NCBI RefSeq assembly: GCF_016427605.1
Contig: NZ_JAELXQ010000003.1
Location: forward strand, 292,630 to 356,629
Source: Ochrobactrum sp. Q0168
GTDB lineage: Bacteria > Pseudomonadota > Alphaproteobacteria > Rhizobiales > Rhizobiaceae
Length of the DNA: 64,000 nt
Direction of reading: 5' to 3'
Shown: positions 8,111 through 17,410 of the stretch, piece after piece
How the letters are laid out: every line of letters starts with the position of its first letter
How positions within the stretch are numbered: the stretch's first letter is position 1
Translations under genes and position numbers: made by a program
Notes under the pieces: model-generated
Told to the model about the DNA's origin: nothing
What the model saw: only the letters and a program-made list of their open reading frames with translations
Database searches by the model: none

Positions 8111-9040
8111 TTAGTTTTTGAGTGCAGCGACCAGATTGTCCGCTGCAATCTTGGTGGCTCTGTCTACGCTTTCCGCAGTGAAACCACCGATATGGCTGGT
8201 TGCTATGACCCTTGGATGCGCAGCTAGCTCCAGGGAGAGCGGCGGCTCCTGCTCGAACACATCCGTTGCATAGTTTGACAGTTGGCCACTGTGCAAGGCG
8301 TCGATAACGGCGCGGTCGTCGATCAGTTTCGCGCGCGCCGTATTCACGAGGATGAGACCCGGTTTTGCTGCGGCCAACCGCTCGCGCGAGATCAGGGTCG
8401 AACCGTCGCGAGGTGCAGGGCAATGTAGCGTGATGATATCGGCTTGCGCGATGATATCATCCACCTCGGCAAAACTGAAAGCGCCTGTAGAGAGGCCAAG
8501 GTCGGGTTTGAGCGGATCATAGCCCAGAACCCTTGCGCCGACCGCGACAAGCATGCGCGCAACCTCGCCGCCAATCGCACCGCAACCGATCACGCCGACG
8601 GTGCGGCCACGAATTTCGATGCCGCGCTGGCGTGGCCATCCACCGGCTTTGATACCGGTATCTGCCTGGGGTATGGAGCGTAGCGCGCTGAAGATCAGGC
8701 CAATCGCCAATTCGGCAACCCCCAGCGCGTTTGCACCTTCTGCAATGAGCACTTTGATGCCGCGCTCGGTGAGCAATTCAACCGGAAGATTATCGGTGCC
8801 CACCCCGTTTCGGCTGATGGCTTTAAGCGCTCGTGCGGCTTCGATGACACGCGGTGAGACCGGTTCAACACCGGCGAGCCAGCCCGAAACATCGCTCACG
8901 AGACGAACAAGCTCATCCTCGTCCGGTGTTTTACCCGGCGTGGAGTAGACGATTTCGAAACCTGAATTGCGCAGGCTTTCGATATGCGGATGCGGCTCGG
9001 CTGTGAGCGAGCGTGGCGTAACGAGAATACGCTGTCCCAT
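8111..9040 (-). CDS. D-isomer-specific 2-hydroxyacid dehydrogenase (phosphoglycerate-dehydrogenase-like)
   Basis: A 309-aa NAD(P)-dependent enzyme. The Rossmann motif is G-V-I-G-C-G-A-I-G-G (about residues 147-156). The substrate-binding Arg lies in L-V-N-T-A-R and the catalytic His in T-S-H-I-G-G. N-G-V-G-T-D-N in the catalytic domain is typical of SerA-like proteins. It starts 2 nt after the shikimate-dehydrogenase-like gene on the same strand, so translation is probably coupled. It would interconvert a 2-keto and a 2-hydroxy acid in the Module B pathway. Serine biosynthesis is unlikely because there is no ACT domain and the context is catabolic. Confidence 0.88.
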   Translation of the reverse strand: MGQRILVTPRSLTAEPHPHIESLRNSGFEIVYSTPGKTPDEDELVRLVSDVSGWLAGVEPVSPRVIEAARALKAISRNGVGTDNLPVELLTERGIKVLIAEGANALGVAELAIGLIFSALRSIPQADTGIKAGGWPRQRGIEIRGRTVGVIGCGAIGGEVARMLVAVGARVLGYDPLKPDLGLSTGAFSFAEVDDIIAQADIITLHCPAPRDGSTLISRERLAAAKPGLILVNTARAKLIDDRAVIDALHSGQLSNYATDVFEQEPPLSLELAAHPRVIATSHIGGFTAESVDRATKIAADNLVAALKN

Positions 9041-9042
9041 TG

Positions 9043-9996
9043 CTACCGTCCTGCCGCTTCGATGGCGATTTCCGAAATACGGTCGAAAGCAGGCCCGCTC
9101 GTTGGAATGTCGATATGGAAGACTTCCGCGATGACCTGTGTCCAGCCGTGGATAAAGTAGGTCCAGCCGTCGACCACATTGAGCGACTTGGCCTGTTCCT
9201 GCGCGCGCGCTTGATCAAGGAAAACGAGATTGCCGCGATAGTTGAGGTCCCAGACCACCGCCTTCTCAGGAAAGACCGCTGCATTGGATAAAGGCGAGCC
9301 GGGCGCGTCCTTGCCGAGGCCGGTCGCATTGATGATGAACGAACCAGGCTTGAGCCCGTTGAGAACCGCGTCGTTGTCTTCGGGGCGTGGAGCTAGAATA
9401 TACTCTACCGCCACGTCGCTCGCGACTTCCGCATGGATGCGCTTGATTTCATCAAGACGATGCTGGCTGCGATTGGAAACAATGATACGGCCCGGCACAT
9501 TCTTGCCGCGCGACTTGCGCATCAGATGCCATGTGATCGCGATGGTGGAACCGCCTGCGCCCATCGAGAAAAGATTTGCCCCGGTGCGCTCGAAATAGTC
9601 TGCGCCCAAAAAACCATCTATCGCGAGACCCGAGGAGATCGGATCCTTTGCATGGCAGATGAGTTTGCCGTCTTTTTTGGATATGCAGCTCGTCTCATCC
9701 ATCAGCAGCGCATGCGGGTCGATCACGTCGAACATATCGCGGCAGGCGTGGAAGAGATCGATCTTGTGTGTGGTAACAAGCGCACCCATCGAAAGCGGAT
9801 CGTTGCGAATGAACTCAACCGCTTCGCGGTAAGCCTCCGGATCGTCGTGCAACTTGAAGTCTATACCCTTGATGACAGCGTCTTCAAGGCCGAGATACTC
9901 GGCCCAGGCCGGAAACACCTTCATGATCGAGCTTTTGCCGGTGGTTACGCCGATAAAGTACAGCGTCGGCTGCGTAGCTGGCTGATACTTGCTCAT
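9043..9996 (-). CDS. Shikimate-dehydrogenase-like oxidoreductase
   Basis: A 317-aa protein with the shikimate dehydrogenase layout: an N-terminal substrate-binding domain (G-V-T-T-G-K-S-S near residue 16, where the family has H-S-x-S), then an NAD(P)-binding domain with M-G-A-G-G-S-T-I-A. The catalytic pair seems present: Lys78 in V-T-T-H-K and Asp127 in A-I-D-G-F. N-A-T-G-L-G-K is the usual late motif. The ATG overlaps the aldolase stop (ATGA at 9993-9996). In a sugar operon with no aromatic genes it probably oxidises a cyclitol or a hydroxylated ketone, not shikimate; that is inference. Confidence 0.82.
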   Translation of the reverse strand: MSKYQPATQPTLYFIGVTTGKSSIMKVFPAWAEYLGLEDAVIKGIDFKLHDDPEAYREAVEFIRNDPLSMGALVTTHKIDLFHACRDMFDVIDPHALLMDETSCISKKDGKLICHAKDPISSGLAIDGFLGADYFERTGANLFSMGAGGSTIAITWHLMRKSRGKNVPGRIIVSNRSQHRLDEIKRIHAEVASDVAVEYILAPRPEDNDAVLNGLKPGSFIINATGLGKDAPGSPLSNAAVFPEKAVVWDLNYRGNLVFLDQARAQEQAKSLNVVDGWTYFIHGWTQVIAEVFHIDIPTSGPAFDRISEIAIEAAGR

Positions 9997-10646
9997 GCGC
10001 GCTTCTCCAGCGCCTGGCGCGCCACATTCACAGCGCTGGCGGCATTTTTCTTGATTATATCAAAGCGGCCCTCGCGAATGTCGTCGGTCTTGGCGATCCA
10101 GGTGCCGCCGACGGCCACAACCTGCCTGATCGCGAGCCAGTCGCCGATCGTCTCTTGGGTGACGCCGCCGGTCGGAATGAAACGCACGCCGAGATGTGCG
10201 AATGGCGCGGCAATACCCGACAGCGCTTTCGGGCCGCCTGCAACCCCTGCCGGGAAGAACTTTGCCAGACGGACGCCCTGTGCTGTGGCGAGCGTCAGAT
10301 CCGTTGGCGTCATGATGCCGGGGCAGAAAGGCAGACCAGCTTTGGATGCTGCCTCGACGATCCGTGGATCATAACCTGGCGCCAGACCAAAGCGCGCGCC
10401 GCTTTCGATAGCTTTGTCGAGATTGGCAGTGTCAAGAATCGTGCCCGCACCAATGCAAAGTTCTGGTCGTGCGTCGCGGATTGCAGCCAGTACCTCCGCA
10501 GCAGCTTCCGTGCGGAAGGTGATTTCTGCAACCGGCAAGCCGCCCTCAAGCAGAGCGTCGGCGAGAGGAACGGCGTCTTCCGCGCGTTCGATTGCGATAA
10601 CAGGAACGACGCCAAGGCTAGCGATAAGGTCAATAGGATTGCTCAT
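9993..10646 (-). CDS. KDPG/KHG-type aldolase (Eda-like)
   Basis: A 217-aa class I aldolase that splits 2-keto-3-deoxy(-phospho) sugar acids into pyruvate and an aldehyde. The Schiff-base Lys129 is in L-A-K-F-F-P-A, and the acid-base Glu41 is in A-E-I-T-F-R-T. The ATG at 10646 follows AAGGA; a longer upstream start would add 24 unconserved residues and lacks a ribosome site. It overlaps the next gene by 4 nt. No 6-phosphogluconate dehydratase lies nearby, so the substrate may come from a non-standard route. Confidence 0.92.
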   Translation of the reverse strand: MSNPIDLIASLGVVPVIAIERAEDAVPLADALLEGGLPVAEITFRTEAAAEVLAAIRDARPELCIGAGTILDTANLDKAIESGARFGLAPGYDPRIVEAASKAGLPFCPGIMTPTDLTLATAQGVRLAKFFPAGVAGGPKALSGIAAPFAHLGVRFIPTGGVTQETIGDWLAIRQVVAVGGTWIAKTDDIREGRFDIIKKNAASAVNVARQALEKRA

Positions 10647-10692
10647 GGCAACATCCTTCAGATTGAATTTTCCACTGATTGTTTTCACGTGC

Positions 10693-11316
10693 TCAGGCAT
10701 ATTCACGCATGACGGCATCGACGGTTGCTGGATCGCGCGGTTTGTAGCGGGGGTTTTCGACGAGCTCCCAGCCGCCGCCTGTCTTGGCGATCACGCGATG
10801 GCGCATTCCATTGGACTTCTCAATGATTCCGTAGTCCTGGCCGCTGTCGGATGGATAGGCGAAGACCATCACGAGATCGGTGTCGCCCACGTTGATCGAA
10901 CGATGGATCCAGAATGGCGGAACATAGCAAATCGTCTGAGCGGTGATTTCGATGATCCGGGTTTCGCCGTCTGGTGATTCGAGCTGCATCAAGCCCTGGC
11001 CGCTTTGGCCGTAGTAAATTTCCGGGCGGTCCGCCTTGGCATGAATATGACCGCGGGTGAGGAAGAATTCATTCCCGACACGTCCCGGATTCATGCGGGT
11101 GACACCATAGATCAGATCGCCGCTATGAGCGCCCGGTTTAAAGTCCTCAACGTCATAAACCACCGTGTTTCCGTGCGTTTCGCGCAAGGCTTCGAAAGCC
11201 TTCGCGTCGCCGTAGAGCCCTACGAGATCATTCAGGCGCTTTTCGTAGCGGCCGGTATTGCCGCTCATGCCGCCAGACTTCGGATTGACGACGCTCACTA
11301 CAGGTTCGCGTAACAT
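10693..11316 (-). CDS. Cupin-type phosphoglucose isomerase (archaeal-type GPI family)
   Basis: A 207-aa single-cupin protein of the metal-dependent glucose-6-phosphate isomerase family. The metal ligands are recognisable: His90 and His92 in R-G-H-I-H-A-K, Glu99 in R-P-E-I-Y-Y, and His138 in P-P-F-W-I-H-R. GGAGGA lies just before the ATG at 11316; the more distal ATG at 11328 would leave that site inside the gene, so 11316 is preferred. It is the first gene of the leftward operon. It could isomerise a ketose-phosphate and aldose-phosphate other than Fru6P/Glc6P. Confidence 0.85.
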   Translation of the reverse strand: MLREPVVSVVNPKSGGMSGNTGRYEKRLNDLVGLYGDAKAFEALRETHGNTVVYDVEDFKPGAHSGDLIYGVTRMNPGRVGNEFFLTRGHIHAKADRPEIYYGQSGQGLMQLESPDGETRIIEITAQTICYVPPFWIHRSINVGDTDLVMVFAYPSDSGQDYGIIEKSNGMRHRVIAKTGGGWELVENPRYKPRDPATVDAVMREYA

Positions 11317-11427
11317 ATATTCCTCCATTACGTAGTGAAATTACATAAAATATGATATGAGCACAATCAAGTGGGTAATGACGGATAAATTTTCGGTAAA
11401 AACGTTACAAAAATGTCGTTATAATTA

Positions 11428-11456
11428 TTGACGATGCAAATTTGTGTAATTATGCT
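11428..11456 (+). promoter_or_regulatory. Sigma70-type promoter of the Module B importer operon
   Basis: TTGACG (11428-11433), 17 bp, then TATGCT (11451-11456), about 56 nt before the binding-protein ATG. It lies in the 196-nt AT-rich divergent region shared with the leftward operon at 11316, where the RpiR protein is likely to bind. I found no clear palindromic operator. Confidence 0.6.
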
Positions 11457-11512
11457 ACCCAAATATCTAATAAGGTCGGTAGGAGCCGATCATTCCAGGA
11501 GGAGATTTCCGA

Positions 11513-12493
11513 ATGCAGGGCTTGAAATCCGTAACGTTGAAAATGGCGCTTGTTGCGGCGTCGTCACTGTTGGCGCTCTCGGTTGCGCATGCGGCCGATT
11601 GCAAGATTGGCATTTCGATGAAGACGCTCGATGCGCCTTACTTTGCAGCGCAGGAAGTTTCGGCGAAGAAGCGGGCGGAAGAGCTGGGTTGCGAAGTCCT
11701 GACAGCCGACGGGCAGAACGATCTCAACAAACAGGTTTCGGATGTGGAGGATATGGTTGCGCAAGGTATCAACGCGCTCATTATCAATCCGCGTGACAGC
11801 AAGGGGCTTGTTCCGGCTGTGAACGCTGCGACTGCAGCTGGCGTAAAAGTTTTCGTGGTTGATTCCACGCTTGATCCGTCGGCCAATTTCGTCACGCTGG
11901 TTCAGTCATCTAATGCAAACAACGGTCAGCTTGTCGGTCAGTGGCTTGCAGACCAGACCAAGGGAAAAGACCTCAAGATCGCTCTGATCTCGGGCGATAA
12001 GGGCAATGAAGTTGGTCAGGAACGTCGGCTTGGCGTGCTGGCCGGTCTCGTTGAAGGCCAGTTGCGCAATGAAGGCCGCGTCCGCTTTGAAGTTGTCGGC
12101 CAGGGTTGGGGTATGTGGAACAACGAAGGCGGCCTAAAGGCCATGGAAGATCTTCTGACGGCCAATCCCGATATCAATGTGGTTCTTGGTGAGAATGACT
12201 CGATGGTTCTTGGTGCGCGTAAGGCGTTGGAACAGTCCAATCAGCTCGATGGTGTACTTCTTCTCGCAGCGGCCGATGGTCAGAAAGAAGCCATGGCGAT
12301 GATCAAGGAAGGTAAATACGGTGCAACCGGTCTGAACGATCCGGCACTCGTAGCTGCGACCGCTGTTGACCTTGCGAAGAAGGCGGTTGATGGCACCTTG
12401 CCGGCTGATACGTCGAAGATCACCTATACGACGCCTGTCGCAATCACCAAGGACAACGTGGACAAGTATTACAAGCCAGACGCGGTGTTCTAA
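11513..12493 (+). CDS. Sugar ABC transporter substrate-binding protein (RbsB-like)
   Basis: A 326-aa periplasmic binding protein with a Sec signal peptide of about 27 residues ending A-H-A-A-D. AGGAGGAG at 11497-11504 precedes the ATG. Visible family stretches: I-S-M-K-T-L-D-A-P-Y-F at the sugar-contacting start of domain 1, a D-G-Q-N-D-L-N-K-Q segment, and L-G-E-N-D-S-M-V-L-G-A in domain 2. It is first in an operon with ATPase, permease, FGGY kinase, HAD hydrolase and dehydrogenases, so the ligand is probably a polyol or sugar. A strong intercistronic hairpin follows it. Confidence 0.9.
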   Translation: MQGLKSVTLKMALVAASSLLALSVAHAADCKIGISMKTLDAPYFAAQEVSAKKRAEELGCEVLTADGQNDLNKQVSDVEDMVAQGINALIINPRDSKGLVPAVNAATAAGVKVFVVDSTLDPSANFVTLVQSSNANNGQLVGQWLADQTKGKDLKIALISGDKGNEVGQERRLGVLAGLVEGQLRNEGRVRFEVVGQGWGMWNNEGGLKAMEDLLTANPDINVVLGENDSMVLGARKALEQSNQLDGVLLLAAADGQKEAMAMIKEGKYGATGLNDPALVAATAVDLAKKAVDGTLPADTSKITYTTPVAITKDNVDKYYKPDAVF

Positions 12494-12507
12494 GATTATC
12501 TGCCTTC

Positions 12508-12548
12508 ATAGTGCAGCCAGTCTGGTCGTAAAAGTCTGGCTGCACTAT
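12508..12548 (+). repeat. Intercistronic 13-bp stem-loop after the binding-protein gene
   Basis: ATAGTGCAGCCAG (12508-12520) pairs perfectly with CTGGCTGCACTAT (12536-12548) across a 15-nt loop. There is no T run, so it is probably not an intrinsic terminator. It is better placed to protect the upstream binding-protein mRNA or to attenuate the ATPase and permease genes. The remaining 131 nt before the ATPase start show nothing else clear. Confidence 0.75.
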
Positions 12549-12679
12549 GGGATTGTCCGAGAAGGCGATTCAGTCCGATGCATGGCATCTGGCAGGTTTC
12601 GCAAGCGGTCGCGAGGTGACCATTTCTTACGGACTGAACTGAAATTCGGGTGGAGCGTCCTGGGTCTTGAAGATCTGGA

Positions 12680-14200
12680 ATGATTGAAATGGAAAATCTT
12701 GTAGAGCTGTCCGGCATAGCGAAGTCTTTTGGCGGCGTTCATGCGCTTCGTGGTGTCGACTTCGCGCTTCGCGCAGGTGAAGTTCATGCTTTGCTCGGTG
12801 AGAATGGTGCCGGCAAATCGACATTGATGCGCGTTCTCGGCGGGGAGTTTTCGCCCACGCGTGGCGAAGTCCAAGTCGCGGGCGAAGTGCAGCATTTTCG
12901 CGGACCTATGGATGCGATGTCCAAAGGTATCGCCGTTATCCATCAGGAAATGGCGCTGGCAACCGATCTGACCGTTGCCGAGAACATCTTTATGTGGATG
13001 CTGCCATCGGTCATTTCCTGGCCCGATCTCAACAGCCGTGCCAAAGAACTTATTACGAGCCTTGGATTTTCCATTTCTCCCAGTGCTCTTGTCGGCGATC
13101 TTCCCATCGCGCATCAGCAGGTAGTTGAGATCGCGAAAGCCCTGTCGCGCAATGCCCGCGTGATGGTGTTTGATGAGCCGACTGCGGTGTTGTCCGCGCG
13201 CGATGCAAATCGTCTCCTCGACATCATCCGTACACTGCGCGAGCGCGGCGTCGGCGTCATTTATATCTCGCATCGCCTCGATGAAGTGTTCAGCATCGCC
13301 GATCGTATTACGATCATGAAGGACGGCGCCTCCATCACCACGACGGAATGTGCGTCTGTAACGGTCGATGATGTCATTCGTCTTATGGTCGGTCGCCCGC
13401 TGAAGGCGCTTTTCGGTGAGAATATTGAGCGAAAAGTTGGCAATGAAGTTCTGCGCATCGAAGAGCTCTCGGACGGCTCCCGTATCAAGGGCGTGTCACT
13501 GACGGTCAAGGCTGGTGAGATCATCGGTCTCGGGGGCTTGGTCGGGGCAGGGCGTACAGAACTTATGCGATTGGTTTTCGGTGCGGAGCGCGCGAAATCG
13601 GGACGGATTTTCATCCACGGCAAAGAAAAAATCATTCGTAATCCGCGTGAAGGCGTGAAGGCTGGTATCGGTCTTGTACCCGAAAGTCGCAAGGATCAGG
13701 GTTTGATCCTCGACTTCCCGATCCGCGTTAATTCCACCATGGCGAAGCTTGCCCCTTTGGTGAACTTTTTTGGTTTCGTAAAGGGCGGCGCGGAGCGTTC
13801 CACCGTTGAGGCGCTGTCAAAACGTCTGCGTCTAAAGGCGGGCAGTATCGAAGACCCGGCATCGAGCCTGTCGGGCGGCAATCAGCAGAAGGTTGTTCTT
13901 GCCAAGTGGTTTCATGCCGATGGCGACGTGCTGATTTTCGATGAGCCCACCCGTGGTGTCGATGTGGGCGCCAAGACGGAAATCTATTCGCTCATCAAAT
14001 CGCTTGCGGCTGAGGGCCGGGCGGTCGTGGTGATTTCCTCCGAACATCTTGAGCTTTTCGGTCTTTGCGACCGGATCGTGGTCATGCGCGAAGGCGCCGT
14101 GACGGGTTCCTTGCAGCCGGAGGAATACTCTGAAGAAAATCTGTTGAAGCTTGCCATGGTCAATACGGCCAGAACTGTGCCTTCTGCAGCAGTTAATTGA
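12680..14200 (+). CDS. Sugar ABC transporter ATPase, double domain (RbsA/MglA-like)
   Basis: A 506-aa cytoplasmic ATPase. Domain 1: Walker A G-E-N-G-A-G-K-S-T (40-48), Walker B M-V-F-D-E-P-T, H-loop I-S-H-R. Domain 2: the family's degenerate Walker A (G-A-G-R-T-E-L), signature L-S-G-G-N-Q-Q, Walker B L-I-F-D-E-P-T-R-G with the catalytic Glu intact, unlike the paralogue at 2861. A second in-frame ATG at 12689 is possible. It ends directly against the permease gene. Confidence 0.92.
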   Translation: MIEMENLVELSGIAKSFGGVHALRGVDFALRAGEVHALLGENGAGKSTLMRVLGGEFSPTRGEVQVAGEVQHFRGPMDAMSKGIAVIHQEMALATDLTVAENIFMWMLPSVISWPDLNSRAKELITSLGFSISPSALVGDLPIAHQQVVEIAKALSRNARVMVFDEPTAVLSARDANRLLDIIRTLRERGVGVIYISHRLDEVFSIADRITIMKDGASITTTECASVTVDDVIRLMVGRPLKALFGENIERKVGNEVLRIEELSDGSRIKGVSLTVKAGEIIGLGGLVGAGRTELMRLVFGAERAKSGRIFIHGKEKIIRNPREGVKAGIGLVPESRKDQGLILDFPIRVNSTMAKLAPLVNFFGFVKGGAERSTVEALSKRLRLKAGSIEDPASSLSGGNQQKVVLAKWFHADGDVLIFDEPTRGVDVGAKTEIYSLIKSLAAEGRAVVVISSEHLELFGLCDRIVVMREGAVTGSLQPEEYSEENLLKLAMVNTARTVPSAAVN

Positions 14201-14212
14201 TTGGGTAAAACT

Positions 14213-15187
14213 GTGACCGAAGTTGTTGAAACGCCGAAGAAAAACTTCAATGCCGGAGCTCTTCTCAACCGGTATGGCACCGTTGCCATTCTGATTGCAG
14301 TTCTGATCGTTGCTGCGTCCTTGTCGAATGTGTTCCTGACTGAACGCAATATTATGAATGTGCTGCGTCAGGTGGCAGGCCCGAGCCTTATGGCGGTGGG
14401 GATGCTGTTTGTCATTCTGACGCGGGGGATCGATTTGTCGGTCGGGTCTGTGGCTGCACTGGGCAGTGTGTTGTCTGCCATACTCATCCAGCAATATGGA
14501 ACAGGAATGGCTATCGGCGGTGTACTACTTGCCGGTGCTGCATGTGGTCTCGTATCCGGTATTCTGGTGGCTTATCTCAAGCTGCCGCCTTTCGTGACCA
14601 CCCTTGCGGTCATGACCATCGCGCGCGGCCTTGCATTCATCTTCTCCTCCGGCCAGCCGATCATGATGGGTGAGGCCGGTTCGGCGGTAACAGCCTTCGG
14701 TTCAGGTACGCTGGGCAGCATCCCATATCCGGTCATCCTCATGATCGTTGTTTTTGTGATTGCCGGTGCGGTTCTCACCTTTACGCGCTTTGGTCGCCTG
14801 GTTAAGGCCATAGGCTCCAATTCTGAGGCCGTACGCCTGTCGGGTATCTCGGTCTCTTATTATACGCTGTCGGTCTATGTGATTTCCGGAGTTCTGGCTG
14901 CTGCTGCCGGTATCATCTCCACAAGTCGTACCGGTATCGGGTCGGCCAATATCAGCGTCGGTGCCGAGCTTGATGCAATCGCGGCGGTTGTTATCGGTGG
15001 CGCGAGCCTGATGGGCGGTCGCGGCGGTGCGTTTAACACCTTCATCGGCGTCATCATTCTTGGGATAATCGCAAATATGATGAACCTTGCTCGCGTTCCG
15101 GGTTATCATCAGCAGGTCTTCATGGGCTGCATCATCATTGGCGCGATGCTTCTGCAATATGCGTCAAGCTGGCTGCGCAAGTCGTAA
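14213..15187 (+). CDS. Sugar ABC transporter permease (RbsC-like)
   Basis: A polytopic inner-membrane protein of about 324 aa with R-G-I-D-L-S-V-G-S in the conserved loop and G-G-A-S-L-M-G-G-R-G-G near the C-terminus. The start is uncertain: a TTG at 14201 immediately follows the ATPase stop, and a GTG at 14213 is in frame. Neither has a strong ribosome site; I prefer the GTG. Translation probably depends on coupling to the ATPase gene. As this importer has only one permease, it is likely a homodimer. Confidence 0.88.
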   Translation: MTEVVETPKKNFNAGALLNRYGTVAILIAVLIVAASLSNVFLTERNIMNVLRQVAGPSLMAVGMLFVILTRGIDLSVGSVAALGSVLSAILIQQYGTGMAIGGVLLAGAACGLVSGILVAYLKLPPFVTTLAVMTIARGLAFIFSSGQPIMMGEAGSAVTAFGSGTLGSIPYPVILMIVVFVIAGAVLTFTRFGRLVKAIGSNSEAVRLSGISVSYYTLSVYVISGVLAAAAGIISTSRTGIGSANISVGAELDAIAAVVIGGASLMGGRGGAFNTFIGVIILGIIANMMNLARVPGYHQQVFMGCIIIGAMLLQYASSWLRKS

Positions 15188-15226
15188 GGCGACCACCCTT
15201 CCTCCCAAAACTTGATGACGTGTTCC

Positions 15227-16729
15227 ATGCCAAATGAACTCTCACTTGCAATCGACGTCGGAACGGGCAGCGTACGTGCTGCCCTCATGGATAGCCGTGC
15301 AACGATAGTCGCGGTTGCCGCCCGTGAGCACGAACAGATTGTGCCGCAATTTGGCTGGTCGGAGCAGCGTCCAGCTGACTGGTGGCAGGGCGTGATCGCG
15401 TCGATCCGCGATGTACTGGACAGGGTGCCGGACGCGCGCGACAGGATCGTAGCCGTCGCTGCCTGTGGGCAGATGCATGGAACGGTGCTGGTTGGTGATA
15501 AGGGTGAACTGGTGCGCGACACTGCCCCCTTGTGGAACGACAAGCGGACCGTCGATTATGTAACTGCCTTTGAAGCAAAGCATCATCCGGCAGATTATCT
15601 GGAGCACAGCGCCAATCCCGCAGCGCCCTCATGGCCGGGCTTCAAATTGCAATGGTTGCGCGATCACGACGCACAGGCCTTCGCGCGCGCCGCCGCCGTC
15701 TTGATGCCTAAGGATTACATCAATCTGAAGCTCACTGGCAAAATTGCGATGGACCGCAATGATGGTGGCGCCAGCTTCCTGATGGACCCACGGACGGGTG
15801 ACTGGTCGCAACATATGGTCGACTTGCTTGGCCTAAATCGCCAGCAGCTTGCACCATTGCGAAACCCCACTGAGATTCTCGGCAGTGTTACGGCAGAAGC
15901 AGCACGGGAGACAGGTCTTCGTGAAGGTACGCCGGTTCTGGTTGGCGGAGCGGATTATCCGGTCGCCTTGCTTGGTTCCGGTGTTTGCCGTCCGGGCGTC
16001 GGCTCGGAAGTGATGGGCACCTCTGCCATTATCACGGCGATTGCGGAAAAGCCCTTGCTCGACCCATCTGTCTGCAATGTCGGTACGGTAGAAGGAAACT
16101 GGGGCGCGTTCATGTTGCTTGAATCCGGCGGCGATGCAATGCGCTGGGCCCGCCGCGCGTTCCACGACAAACAGATTTCCTACGAGGAAATCGTGGCCAA
16201 GGCAGCAGAGGCGCCTGCGGGCTCCGACCGTCTATTCTTCATGCCCTATCTTACGGGCGAGCGCCTTGGCGAACATCGCAACGCGCGCGCACAGTATTTT
16301 GGCATTGGTGCTGCTCATGGTATTTCGCATCTCCATCGCGCGGTATTGGAGGGCGTGGCCTTTGCCGTGAAACGCCATATCAATATTCTCGACAGTATTT
16401 CCGGCTCCAGGCTTGAGCGCGTGATCGCCTCTGGTGGTGGTGCGAAGACGGAATTGTGGCTGAAAATCAAGGCAAGTGTCTATGGTATTCCCATTCTCGT
16501 GCCGAAGGAGGCCGAGTGCGGTCTGGTCGGTTGTGCGATCATGACAGCAGCTGCAACGGGGCGTTACTCAAGTGTTGAGGATGCTGCCGACGCGCTTGTG
16601 CAATATTCGACCGAGATCAGGCCAGATCCGCGATGGTCAGAAGTCTATGCTCCAATGCAGGCCTTCTTTGAGAAACTCTATACGCATAGCCAATCGCTCT
16701 ATGACGATCTCGACGGGTTGCCGCAATGA
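15227..16729 (+). CDS. FGGY-family carbohydrate kinase (xylulokinase-like)
   Basis: About 500 aa, matching FGGY kinases. The phosphate-1 loop is A-I-D-V-G-T-G-S-V-R near residue 6. Xylulokinase-type M-H-G-T and W-N-D-K-R-T come in the first half, G-A-D-Y-P and M-G-T-S-A mid-protein, and the adenosine loop A-S-G-G-G-A-K in the second half. Three in-frame starts (15212 TTG, 15215 ATG, 15227 ATG) exist and none has a strong ribosome site; 15227 best fits the family N-terminus. It phosphorylates a ketose or polyol made or imported by the flanking genes and overlaps the HAD gene by 4 nt. Confidence 0.88.
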   Translation: MPNELSLAIDVGTGSVRAALMDSRATIVAVAAREHEQIVPQFGWSEQRPADWWQGVIASIRDVLDRVPDARDRIVAVAACGQMHGTVLVGDKGELVRDTAPLWNDKRTVDYVTAFEAKHHPADYLEHSANPAAPSWPGFKLQWLRDHDAQAFARAAAVLMPKDYINLKLTGKIAMDRNDGGASFLMDPRTGDWSQHMVDLLGLNRQQLAPLRNPTEILGSVTAEAARETGLREGTPVLVGGADYPVALLGSGVCRPGVGSEVMGTSAIITAIAEKPLLDPSVCNVGTVEGNWGAFMLLESGGDAMRWARRAFHDKQISYEEIVAKAAEAPAGSDRLFFMPYLTGERLGEHRNARAQYFGIGAAHGISHLHRAVLEGVAFAVKRHINILDSISGSRLERVIASGGGAKTELWLKIKASVYGIPILVPKEAECGLVGCAIMTAAATGRYSSVEDAADALVQYSTEIRPDPRWSEVYAPMQAFFEKLYTHSQSLYDDLDGLPQ

Positions 16730-17385
16730 GTGCGCATGCGGTTCTGTTCGATATGGACGGCACACTGATTGACAGTGAGCCCTTTCACTATGAAACGCTT
16801 CTAGGGGCGATTAACGCCCTCTCAGGCACGGTTCCGGAGAACTTCGAAAACCGCGTAACTGGCACAACTATCGCCGATTGCCATGCCATGCTCCGGAATG
16901 AGACGGGTATGACGGCCGATCTGGGAGCCTTTATCCAAGCGAAATATGCAGCTTATGTCAGTGGAGCGACCCGCTTGAAACTCCGCGCTGGCGCGGCGGA
17001 GGTGTTGGCCTATCTCGATGAGGCGGGCATTCCTTACGCGATTGTTTCCAATTCGGACCGTATGCTTATGGACGCAAATTTGCGGGCAGTCGGGTTGCAG
17101 CGCCCTGATTTCATCAGTGTATCGCGCAATGACGTTCGTGAAGGCAAGCCAGCGGCGGAGCCCTATTTGCGCGGTGCTTATCTGCTTGGCATCGAGCCGT
17201 CGCAGTGCATCGTTGTCGAAGACAGCGTGCCGGGCGCTTATGCAGGTCTTGCTGCCGGCATGACTGTTATCGGGTGGCCAGAGCCGCACCGCACTGATCT
17301 CATTTTCCCGAACGGCGTTGTAACCGCCGATCCTGAAAACCTTCTTTCCAGTTTGCAGCCGCTTTTAAACGCGGTTGCCCAATAG
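16726..17385 (+). CDS. HAD-superfamily hydrolase, beta-phosphoglucomutase-like subfamily
   Basis: A 219-aa HAD protein. Motif I is F-D-M-D-G-T-L-I-D-S (residues 8-17, nucleophile plus general acid Asp). Motif II is I-V-S-N-S-D, the Lys is in G-K-P-A-A-E-P, and motif IV is V-V-E-D-S-V-P-G. Glu-Pro after motif I and the four-helix cap are typical of the phosphoglucomutase/sugar-phosphatase group. Its ATG overlaps the kinase stop (ATGA). It could be a sugar-phosphate phosphatase or a phosphomutase; the sequence alone does not decide. Confidence 0.9.
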   Translation: MSAHAVLFDMDGTLIDSEPFHYETLLGAINALSGTVPENFENRVTGTTIADCHAMLRNETGMTADLGAFIQAKYAAYVSGATRLKLRAGAAEVLAYLDEAGIPYAIVSNSDRMLMDANLRAVGLQRPDFISVSRNDVREGKPAAEPYLRGAYLLGIEPSQCIVVEDSVPGAYAGLAAGMTVIGWPEPHRTDLIFPNGVVTADPENLLSSLQPLLNAVAQ

Positions 17386-17410
17386 CAAGCCAGACAAGGA
17401 TAGCATTTCC

